From Hyaloscypha bicolor E (Eukaryota > Ascomycota > Leotiomycetes > Helotiales > Hyaloscyphaceae), in the NCBI RefSeq assembly GCF_002865645.1, contig NW_020194619.1:620001-684000 (forward strand): a DNA stretch of 64,000 nucleotides. The letters run 5' to 3'. Each line of letters opens with the position of its first letter. The first letter of the stretch is position 1. The notes beneath the pieces were generated by a model that did not search any database, was not told the origin of the DNA, and was given only the letters and a program-made list of their open reading frames with translations. The position numbers were made by a program, and so were the translations under genes. This document shows, in pieces, positions 1 to 8,289 of the stretch.

Positions 1-1549
1 TTGACAGCGTCGATATCCTTCTCCAAGATCTTCTTATACCACTTAACTTGCATTTCAGACATGCCGATATACAGGTTGATTTCCTTCTTAGGAAGCAAAC
101 TCTTCTCAACGTCGCTCTTGACACGTCGGAGCAAGAAGGGACGAAGCACACGATGCAGTTGCTTGACGACAGTATCCTGGTCTTCTCCTTGACCTGAGAA
201 CCACTGATCGAAAGCCTCAGCATCACCGAAAACATCAGGAAGGAGGAAATTGAGCAAGGCCCAGAGTTCGTGGAGATTGTTCTGAAGAGGCGTGCCCGTA
301 ATCAACAGACGATTTCTAGAATTGAACAAGCGGATAACTTGCGCAAGAGACGATTCCTCGTTCTTGATGCGATGGGCCTTGAAAGAGTTAGAATATTGTA
401 CCTAACCGCCTAAAGACGCAACTTGCCTCGTCAATTATAATGTACTCCCAAGCAAATTTTTTCAAATGTGCCTTTTCTCGCAGAATCATCTCGTAACTCG
501 TAATGCAGACATCGAACTTCTCATCGATAAGACGCTCGTTAATCAAATTGTGACGCTCATCCTTGGCTCCCTGGAGGACCAGAACATTGACCTCTGGGGT
601 CCATTTCGCAAATTCTCTCTTCCAGTTGTCAAGTGTCGACTTTGGGACGGTAATGAGATGCGGGCCTGTGATACCCATGATATGTCGCAAGTATCCAAGG
701 AAGGCAATTGTCTGTAGAGTCTTTCCCAAACCCATTTCGTCTGCGAGAATACCAGAAATACCATTCTCATGCAAAGATATGAGCCAGTTGAGACCAGCAA
801 CTTGGTAATCACGCATCTCACCACCTTTGATGAATCCTGGGGAATCTCGGAATACTGTCTCGGCAGAGCCACCAGCTTTCTCGTCCTTCAGCAGCTCTGC
901 ATCTTCCTCAGCCTCGGTTCTGCGACGTCTCTCATTCGCAGCTCCTCCTTGTCTATCACGGCCTTTCTTAGCCTTTTCAGCTTCCGCATTCTGGCGATCG
1001 ATCTCAATCATGATTTCCTTAATGCGTGGATTGGGGTTTGTCTCGATGAAATGTCGAAAGAGGTCGGTTAAGCCAAGGAGATATCGAAAACGTCTGATGG
1101 AGTCATCTTCCTGGGAGTCTGTCAGAGATTGTTCCGGCAAGGCCATGGGCTGGCAAATATTCCGGAACGTACCTTAGATTCGCCAAGAATATCGTGTTTT
1201 TTTCCAAAAACACTTCTACGGAGTTGGGTTGCCTCGGAACGTCGCTTGCGCCCGTCGGTGTTGAGAGGCTCACCGACAACACTGCTGGCGGTGGTGTTTG
1301 GATTGGTATCGGAGTCTTCTGTAAAATCTGGAGTCTCGTCGACATCCTATGGGTGAATGTTAGTGGTCCATGTCTGTACACCCGCCCAATGAGTCTCAGG
1401 TAATAGTTCCAAAAGTTCTGGGACAATTCAAATAGGGCAAGAGACTTTGTACTACTCACCATTGGGTCAACTGGAAGCTGTCGAATGGGTTCATCCGCCA
1501 TAGAGGTATCGGTATCGGCGCCACTTGCGCGAGATGAGCGTGGAGCCAT
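1..1549 (-). CDS. ISWI-family chromatin-remodelling ATPase, N-terminal part (runs off left edge)
   Basis: SNF2-type ATPase that slides nucleosomes in the nucleus. Exons by frame: 1549-1460, 1346-1173, 1110-427, 377-1 (continues outside the window), giving about 441 residues; complete fungal ISWI proteins are usually around 1,100. After an acidic N-terminus and a lysine/arginine-rich segment comes the helicase core: DEMGLGKT (Walker A, residues about 212-219), then the DEAH box at 315-318, then [13 protein letters not shown] motif III in the last exon. The start at 1549 has a good context (ACAACATGG); an in-frame upstream ATG at 1588 is weaker. The DEAH box is split by an intron that only works with a GC donor (see findings). 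Divergent from the gene at 2051. ISW1 and ISW2 cannot be told apart from this part because the HAND-SANT-SLIDE region is missing. Confidence 0.93.
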
Positions 1550-2050
1550 GTTGTCAGACTCCAACCCAGGAGGGGAGTAAGAGCACAAAGGAGGGAGCCT
1601 TATGCTGCCTCAAGAATGTTCCCAGTAGCTAGGTGCAATGACCCGATCGCGTTGGTGATAGAATACTGTCCAGGGAATGGCGTTGTGGACGGGTGTTGAA
1701 GAACTTAGAAGGAGAGGTTCTTTTTGGAACGCGTCGACATAAACGTTAAGGGAAGAGCGATGTCGCCTAAAAAGGGCTTAGCGCAACCGTAGCGGAAGTC
1801 GTTTGTGGAAGGAAATGCTGCGGGGTGAACAACACCAATCTTATTCACCCAGACACACCGATACAACAAAATCTGGTCTCAGCTTCAATAGCCATAGTAT
1901 TTGGGCTTCTTGGCTCCTTTGTTCAATCCATTATACCCACCTCGCCTGGGCCATCGCAAGACTGCTACAACCGGATCTTTGACCTGCAGGCTTCCGACAA
2001 GCCCTGCCGACAGACCTTGGTTACGGTCGATCACCACAAACACAACAAGC
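1550..2050. promoter_or_regulatory. Divergent intergenic region
   Basis: About 500 bp between two divergent starts (ISWI and the DUF4588-like gene). It should hold both promoters. No TATA box or repeated motif stands out; short open frames here look random. Confidence 0.5.
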
Positions 2051-2887
2051 ATGGACTCCATGAGGAGTCTGAATACATCTCTTCCCGGCACTACTCCAGC
2101 CAAGCAGCAGATGGGAGAGCCTTCCGAGCAGCTTCTTACAGCCTTCAAGGCCGCTGCCTTGTCCGTCACGAACCTCTATAAAAGCGCCGCAGCAGATCAG
2201 GGAAGGGCACGAGCAGAAGGCTACCAAGATGCGTTAGATGAACTCCTGGCGTTCCTAGACAAAGAAGACATTGGTTTGAGTGATGGGGAAGGATGGAGGA
2301 TTCGACGATGGGCCACAGAAAGACTGGACGGTCGAGACTCGATATCTCAGCACATGGAGAGCGACGATGAGAATTCGGAGAAGCTAGAGCGAGGATCATC
2401 CCCCATCCTTCAAAGATCACAAAGTGCCACTCGATTATCTTCTGCATCGAGGCCGGCCAGGACAGCATCTCCAGCACGAACAGAATCTGCGCCGCCACCT
2501 ACAGTCATCACGCCAATTACCGAAGAGGGACCTGTCAATTTTGTTCCTCCCCAAAGCACTTTCACATTCCGATCATCGCATTCGTATCCTCAGGATGCAG
2601 ATATTATCCTGTCAGACCTCGAAATTGCAGACAATGCTCGAGCTCAAAGTCATGACGGCTCTGTCACGTCACACGCTTCAAATACTGCGTCGTCGGGCAT
2701 CACAATTACCCGGCCTTCACGAACAAGACACAATAACCACTCAGCACGGATCAATTCCAGGAATACGGCTTCGATAGGCAGAGGTGCGGGGCAGAAACGC
2801 AAGATCAACTTTGGAGAATTTTTCGATATTGGAAATTTGGGCAAGGATGGCTTTGGTGGGGGTGGAAAGCGAGGAAGATTCGCATAG
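2051..2887 (+). CDS. HAPSTR1/DUF4588-like conserved fungal protein
   Basis: Single-exon protein of 278 residues. Residues about 25-70 form the only ordered part, a helical stretch with FKAAALSVTNLYK followed by GYQDALDELLAFLDKE, which resembles the DUF4588 domain of human HAPSTR1/TAPR1, a nuclear stress-resilience protein. The rest is low complexity: Ser/Pro/Ala-rich 110-160, then a basic C-terminal tail with GQKRKINFGEFFDIGNLGKDGFGGGGKRGRFA-type composition (positions about 245-278) that could hold a nuclear localisation signal. The start at 2051 is chosen because upstream in-frame residues are unlike a conserved N-terminus; a longer frame opens at 1901. The family call rests on the helical motif only, so it is moderate. 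Confidence 0.6.
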   Translation: MDSMRSLNTSLPGTTPAKQQMGEPSEQLLTAFKAAALSVTNLYKSAAADQGRARAEGYQDALDELLAFLDKEDIGLSDGEGWRIRRWATERLDGRDSISQHMESDDENSEKLERGSSPILQRSQSATRLSSASRPARTASPARTESAPPPTVITPITEEGPVNFVPPQSTFTFRSSHSYPQDADIILSDLEIADNARAQSHDGSVTSHASNTASSGITITRPSRTRHNNHSARINSRNTASIGRGAGQKRKINFGEFFDIGNLGKDGFGGGGKRGRFA

Positions 2888-3513
2888 CGATCCACATTTT
2901 GTCTCCCGTTCTGCGATACCCAGTGGTGCATCACCACCCTGCTGTTTATTGGGAGCTTTTGTTGTCACATTCTGGTAGCATTTAAGGAGCATCAGCGATA
3001 TTTTACTCCTCACGGAACGATGATTCACGACACATTTGCAGAGACTTGGGATCGGTTGCTGGGTCATGGTCGGTGCGTTAGACAGCATTGCAAGGCGTCA
3101 GACACCTGGGGGTAGAGGATTTGGTCAAGTCCATCCAAGTTTGTGAACTGGCCTGGTAATCTAACAATAAATTCGGATTTCCTGAATCCTTAAACAATTC
3201 CTTTCTTTATTGGTTGAGTAAGTGAAATTCGCTCTCGACTGAAGGTTTTTCTTTCTGCTAGTTCTCTTCAATACAGTTCACAAATAAAATGACTATGGGA
3301 GTCAGTGCTTCCCATCAGTTTTCGATTATTGAGTCATCCGTAAATCTGATTGTATGGTGCATCTAATCCACCCTTTCATGTGAAGGGATCAAGTGTCGTT
3401 CCTACCTCACTTGTTCAGTCTTCTCTGGTTCAAAACTATCACAGCATCCACCCAGCTAAGGGGCTCACCAACGACTCCACTCCCCTTTCACTCAAGCTTC
3501 CATCTGGCGCGAA
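2888..3513. other. Intergenic, no gene seen
   Basis: About 625 bp following the DUF4588-like gene. It should contain that gene's 3' UTR. Two overlapping short frames around 3350-3596 have no recognisable features. Nothing else supported. Confidence 0.4.
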
Positions 3514-4879
3514 ATGGATTTTCATCTGGTCACCCGTTGTGGAAGGTACGGAAAGTGTCATGGGGAACCGTTCCTAAGAAGAAGAAGTTCCGATGAGCCT
3601 ATGGATGTAAGCTCCCTATCCAACCAGCAGCAGCAGCAGCTCTAATATCACTGATAGACTCCTCGAAGGTATTACGAGACGGAGAAACAGTATCAGGAAG
3701 GCCAGCGTGCATCAACTGCAGCGTGGGAGCAGTGGAAGAGAGAAGTTCGGTGACGTAGATATCAGCAGGACTCTATGGTTCGAGTTAGTGGACCGAAAGT
3801 TGCGGAAATTAATAGCCTTGTATAAAGCCCCGATGGCGATGAGTTCGGTCTCGGTTTGCAGGACCTGCGTGATCGAGTTTCTGCATCTGAACATGCCAAT
3901 TCGAGTCTCGTACGCATAAATTCATCGCCCTCAAAGGACGAACGCTGGAAATGGCTCCAGGAGGTCCGAAAAGCTCCGCCAGTTCTGGCAATAATTCTGA
4001 ATTGCCTGGAATCAGATACACGCCGAGATGAAAGGAAGGAGAAGTTGTTCGATCTCTGTGACGATGTCGTCGCTTCCCAGACCATCAGAGGACCAACGAT
4101 CTCACATCACACTCAAGATTTCGTTGCACCAGTTCATCCCGAGGGTCAAGCTAAGATGGGGTATGAGAGAACAGACACCCAAATAGCTCTTTCTCAACTG
4201 GGCCATCTAGTTCCACCACCTGGCCCGGCAGCAGAACCAACCTGACAATCAAATGCGTCGAGCAGATTGACTTCGACAAATCATGCAAAACAAGCATCTG
4301 GAGCTCCTTCCGTTGGCTCTTTTTACTCCACCAGAACAAACCCCCGAGCAAGCGTAAGCCGAGTTGCTCCGTCTAGACCCTTTGAACGCAGAATCGCTAC
4401 ACACAGGTTGTCTAGAGAAAACTCGATCCAACAACCTCCCACCGGGGTAGCTGTCCGCGACTTCGCCGTTTGGACTGAGAACCAAGAACGTGCAATACCT
4501 CAAAGACCGCGAAGACCTCCACAACAGATCACCGCTCCTGCTTCCGCATCCCCACAAACAGCACTATACATAGCCGGAGGAGGTACAAAGCCGCCAACCT
4601 ACATCTCCACATCCAAGTTTCCCCCCCCCCCCCGAGCACGGAGACGAGCACGGCATAGAGCGACCTCCGGCATACAAGACTGAAGCACCTTCGGTTCCTC
4701 CTGCTGCCAATTTTATGCCACGGGATGCGCTGGGTGAGGATGCAAATGATATACGCATGGAGGGAAGACGAGATCAGATTGGATGGGGACAGACTCGTGG
4801 CACAATCAGCAACCCAGAGGGGCGGAATGGTATCGGTGGTGGCAGTGGAACAGAACTGCTGAGATACTCTCAGAGATGA
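3514..4879 (+). pseudogene. Broken lineage-specific disordered protein gene, partly similar to the gene at 7169
   Basis: Frame-1 reading gives exon 3514-3606, an intron 3607-3657 (GTAAGC...CTAATATCACTGATAG), exon 3658-about 3749, a probable intron ending near 3828 (GTGACG...TATAAAG), and a long exon to a TGA at 4243-4245. The same frame then continues open with Pro/Ser/Arg-rich coding-like sequence to 4683, and a one-base shift at a run of 13 C (4621-4633) opens it further to a TGA at 4877-4879. The simplest reading is an ancestral gene disabled by a nonsense codon and a poly-C indel; a shorter functional product ending at 4245 is possible. The segment at 4165-4200 encodes ERTDTQIALSQL, almost the same as ERTETEIALAQL in the intact gene at 7169. 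Function unknown. Confidence 0.55.
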
Positions 4880-5127
4880 GTCAAATGAGAGGCCGATGAA
4901 TGGCAAAACACCAAAACACCCAATTAATAACAGAAATCGTTGCTTTCTTCTGCAGGACTTGTCAAGACAAAATTTCTTCCGATATATAGGTTCCTCTGAA
5001 TTCAAATACTCGCATTTATTTTCAATGTCCAAATGGTATTCGAACGATAGAGACTCCTGATTACTGAAGTTATCTCCTTGAGTCTACCTAGGCTAGCTAC
5101 TGCCTTCTCAAGCACCTCGTGCTTGCT
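4880..5127. other. Short intergenic stretch before the TIR elements
   Basis: Contains a 7 bp stem-loop CAAGCAC-CTC-GTGCTTG near 5110-5126, immediately outside the first inverted repeat. Nothing coding is seen. Confidence 0.3.
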
Positions 5128-5403
5128 TACGAAGGCGACGGGCGAAAAAAACCGTCCAAATCCCTTAAGCGAGAATTTGCGCAATCTTAGCCATGCGATA
5201 AAAAATTTGTCGTAATTGTAATTTGAATTTAATTCCAGCAAAATTGTTGTAAAAGATAGATCTGCTTCTTTTCTATTATACAAATTAAAAAGTAAAGAGT
5301 TTAGATGTTGTATTGAACCTTAGTGTGATTTTCCACAGGTAGCGATTTTGGTGTTCCTCGCGATTTGGCAGGTGGCCGGTTTTTTTCGCCCGTCGCCTTC
5401 GTA
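5128..5403. mobile_element. Short MITE-like element with 25 bp TIRs and TA target duplication
   Basis: A perfect 27 bp inverted repeat joins 5128-5154 and 5377-5403. Read as TA plus 25 bp, the TIR starts CGAAGGCGACGGGCG on both sides and each copy is flanked by TA, as expected for Tc1/mariner-superfamily insertions. The 220 bp interior is AT-rich and has no coding potential, so this is a non-autonomous element. It ends 47 bp before the next TIR element. The TIR sequence differs from that neighbour, so it was probably moved by a different transposase. Confidence 0.7.
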
Positions 5404-5450
5404 TGTAACTTCGCTTGCACGACGCCGAATTTGAAATTATCTACTTTATC

Positions 5451-6369
5451 TAATCGTGCGTCAGGACTTGCACTAAATCCCCTACGTCCCTGCGGGTTTA
5501 GTGCGTATCAGCGATACGGTCAAAAATCAGCGATACGGTCTTTTTTTTTACCATTATATCGATTTTAATTAATTAAATATCAACACCATGGCCAAATTCG
5601 ACCCAGAAGAAGAGAAAAGGATGGCCCAGGCCTCCGATTTCTATGCCAGGAACCCACACGTCAAAAATCTGCGATTGCGCGTTAATTCAGGGTCAAATTA
5701 CGCCTCTGGAAAGCGCGGCTCGCTGGCCGATTACCACAAAACACCAAAGGGGGCTTCAACAAGGCCCTTTATCGTAATCAGGAAAATGCCCTAAAGCAGT
5801 TTATTGATTTTTTGATCTGTTTAGGCCATAATATTAACCTCAAGAGAGTGCGGGGGATGGCTAATAAGATTCTGGGAGAGAGCGCGTCCACCCACCAGGC
5901 GACGCATATTTGCGCATAATGATAAATGCTAGGTAGAGAGCTTGGTTTTGTCAAGCCACTCCCCCCTTCCCCTTCATTTTATAATAATGGCTTTGGTAAT
6001 ATAGTTAGATTAGCTACTAATGGGAAGGAGACAATTATTGGGTACACGAATTAAGACATGGTGGTTGTGTAATTAATTGATTTCTTAGAATCGAAGCATT
6101 TTGGGGGGGTCGCCGATGAGGTAAAGTGTGTAATATTTCCAGCATTTTATACTGCATGCACATGCGATGTAAAAGTAAGAGAATTTCAATTATTAATTAT
6201 AGTACAAACTCTATATAAACTATAAAATATTTTTCTTTGATTTTCACCAAAATTCCGAAAATTAGTGTTCTAAAAAAATGACCGTATCGCTGATTTTTGA
6301 CCGTATCGCTGATACGCACTAAACCCGCAGGGACGTAGGGGATTTAGTGCAAGTCCTGACGCACGATTA
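5451..6369. mobile_element. Tc1/mariner (pogo-type) DNA element with perfect 90 bp TIRs, internally deleted
   Basis: Positions 5451-5540 and 6280-6369 are exact reverse complements over 90 bp and similarity continues through an adjoining T/A run. Counting TA as the target duplication, the element is 5453-6367 (915 bp). Each TIR holds two direct copies of ATCAGCGATACGGTC (5507-5521, 5526-5540 on the left), plausible transposase binding sites. The interior keeps only an N-terminal transposase fragment (separate entry) and then about 350 bp of AT-rich DNA; there is no DDE catalytic domain. Identical TIRs suggest a young insertion or recent conversion. It would need a full-length relative elsewhere in the genome to move. 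Confidence 0.85.
5588..5919 (+). pseudogene. Pogo-type transposase fragment: psq HTH and CENP-B HTH only, frameshifted
   Basis: The first frame (5588-5794) opens with MAKFDPEEEKRMAQASDFYARN and looks like a psq helix-turn-helix as in fungal pogo transposases. At the G run 5749-5753 the frame must shift by one base; the following frame reads GFNKALYRNQENALKQFIDF and then LKRVRGMANKIL, matching the CENP-B-type HTH that normally follows, and ends at TAA 5917-5919. The catalytic DDE region that should follow for about 300 residues is absent. As it stands the first frame would give a 68-residue product. It lies wholly inside the 90 bp TIR element. Confidence 0.75.
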
Positions 6370-7168
6370 CCAAAACAAACTCATTTCTACCAATCAACAC
6401 ACAAAGAGTGATTGTTAAATTAGAACACCCTAGCCCGCAATTAACGCTAAACAAAGGGAAAACCCAGATGAGTTACCCTCCTATCTACCCTGCCCCAGCG
6501 GGGGGTTACAGAAACCACTTCCAAACGACCGTGTGGACCGGTCAGTGGAGGCTCACAGACATGCTCGACAAGAGTGCCAACAGTGTTTGCTCCGTTAGGG
6601 AACCCTCAAGGGACATATGTCGAGGGACTGAGGTTCCCGACCCAGCTTCGGTCTGTACTTCCTCCTACTACTCGGGTCCGCTTTCCGTGAAGTAAGGAGT
6701 ATGTTAGATCACAAGGCAATCAAGTAGTTCTTGGATCAAACTAAACCTATCAAATTCGGAAGTCTTGCTTTCCTTGTGCAAGACATTTCTCCCAGTTCCA
6801 CATATCCCGTGATTTGCTGGCTATTGCTCTAGTGTAGTGTTCAAGGGTCGTGCTTACCAGGAATGCGAAGATCACTAACAGGCTTTGAATGACAGCAGCT
6901 GCTGGCCCAAGTCACTTGAAGTCTATTGAACTTTATGTTGTCTATATGATGCAACAGAAAGATGCTTACTCCTTGGTGATTAACAGCACTAGTAACGAAT
7001 TACTCCCTCAGCGGCGACATAAATTTCAAGTTTCATTCCACTTCTTCGGTTCCTCCCCCAAGGCACAATTAAGTCGAGGAGTAAACCTTTCTCACAGAGA
7101 ACTCTTGGCTCACCACTAATATCACAAACCACGGCTCTGAAAGAGCATCGGATCACCGAACCATCAAG
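6370..7168. other. Intergenic between TIR element and orphan gene
   Basis: Apart from the doubtful 75-codon ORF, nothing is recognisable. The last 150 bp are the likely promoter and leader of the gene at 7169. Confidence 0.35.
6468..6695 (+). CDS. Small hypothetical ORF (75 aa), doubtful
   Basis: An ATG-initiated frame of 75 codons starting MSYPPIYPAPAGGYRN and ending SSYYSGPLSVK. No domain, no signal peptide and no recognised relative. It sits just right of the TIR element in a region otherwise lacking genes. Its Pro/Tyr-rich start is unlike random sequence, which is the only reason to list it; chance is a real alternative. Confidence 0.2.
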   Translation: MSYPPIYPAPAGGYRNHFQTTVWTGQWRLTDMLDKSANSVCSVREPSRDICRGTEVPDPASVCTSSYYSGPLSVK

Positions 7169-7903
7169 ATGGGAAAAAAGAGCAACAGACCCCATAACAC
7201 GGTACACAACTGGCTTGACATGCTATTTCGAGGTTTCAGCGAGGAAGCAAAGAAGGATTTCAAGGAGAACCAAGAGTCATCAAGATATTACCCCCCAGCT
7301 CGGGATATCGAGAAATATGAACGACGACTTCAGAGGGAAATGGAAATCAACTACCCTGGCTCGGGCGCAAATTTCATGCCCGATCTCGTTTCCGGCGGAC
7401 AACCCCTTCCCGGGTTGATACCCAGACCTCCAAGCTCACCACAAGACGTACAGGGAGCTATCCGCCCCAGACTCGTTCGACCTTCTTCTGCGCAGCCAGC
7501 AGGTTCTCAAGATGGCGTCCAGGTTTCGCTTCCTCCATACGCTACACAAGACCCCCAACGCCCAAGACCCTCTCAAAATTCTAACCAGCGCCCACAACCG
7601 GGTCGTCCTCCTCCTCGACAAAGTCAGGCAGAGGATGAGAGAACAGAAACCGAAATCGCACTTGCTCAATTGGAAAATGTCTCTCCGCAGCGTCCGGCAC
7701 AAAGAGCTTCACAAATGAGCGCTGGTCAGACCACGGAACCCTCTGCCATAGCTGCTAGTGAAGCATCGCATGCCAGTACGGCAAGAGTGCCGACAGAAAG
7801 GGCGGAGCTGTTTGATAATCGGAGAACTTATATTGAGGGAATGTCGCCTCCAAGCGGTTATCCGAGTTCTCGTCGCTCTCAAAGACGGCCCTCCCGCCGT
7901 TGA
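7169..7903 (+). CDS. Orphan disordered Pro/Gln/Arg-rich protein (244 aa)
   Basis: Uninterrupted frame starting MGKKSNRPHNTVHNWLDML with a good start context (CATCAAGATGG). Residues 1-75 are charged and helical in character with FSEEAKKDFKEN and IEKYERRLQREME; residues about 80-240 are Pro/Ser/Gln/Arg-rich and probably disordered, ending in SSRRSQRRPSRR. Residues about 156-167 (ERTETEIALAQL) match a segment of the broken gene at 3514-4879, and RYYPPARDIEKYE may correspond to RRYYETEKQYQEG there, so the two are probably paralogues. No known domain, no membrane span. Function unknown; likely a lineage-restricted gene. Confidence 0.6.
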   Translation: MGKKSNRPHNTVHNWLDMLFRGFSEEAKKDFKENQESSRYYPPARDIEKYERRLQREMEINYPGSGANFMPDLVSGGQPLPGLIPRPPSSPQDVQGAIRPRLVRPSSAQPAGSQDGVQVSLPPYATQDPQRPRPSQNSNQRPQPGRPPPRQSQAEDERTETEIALAQLENVSPQRPAQRASQMSAGQTTEPSAIAASEASHASTARVPTERAELFDNRRTYIEGMSPPSGYPSSRRSQRRPSRR

Positions 7904-8289
7904 CCTCCATAATCCATGTCCCCGAAAGGCATTTGTACAACAAATTTTGCGAGATATTAGCTTAGAAATTGGAATAACTAGGCTCCTATCTTCTAGCACG
8001 TTCTTCCCTTTCTATCCAATATCTGAAGTGAAACTTTCCCGCCTTATGATGAGGTCACTTCACCCATATGGCAATGGCTTGAGGCGCCTCGAGAATGTGA
8101 TAGATGAATCACTGACCGTTAGCCGCTTCCAAATCGAACAGTATCTCCTGCCATTGCTGGCAGCACAGGATTCACAGACAAAGGTTATTCCCTATTTCAG
8201 CTCAGGAGACGAGAAGTGAGAATGAATCCAAGGGGACATTGATCCCAAGCATAAAGGATACGACACCCAAACATTAGTATCATGGAATT
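7904..8289. other. Intergenic between two orphan genes
   Basis: About 385 bp, same-strand spacer. A short ATG ORF of six codons at 8282 overlaps the start of the downstream gene (8290) in another frame and could dampen its translation. Nothing else seen. Confidence 0.3.

Noticed and set aside
4621..4633. Poly-C run as a programmed frameshift site
   Set aside because: An upstream nonsense codon in the same gene makes simple decay more likely, and long homopolymers are prone to sequencing error.
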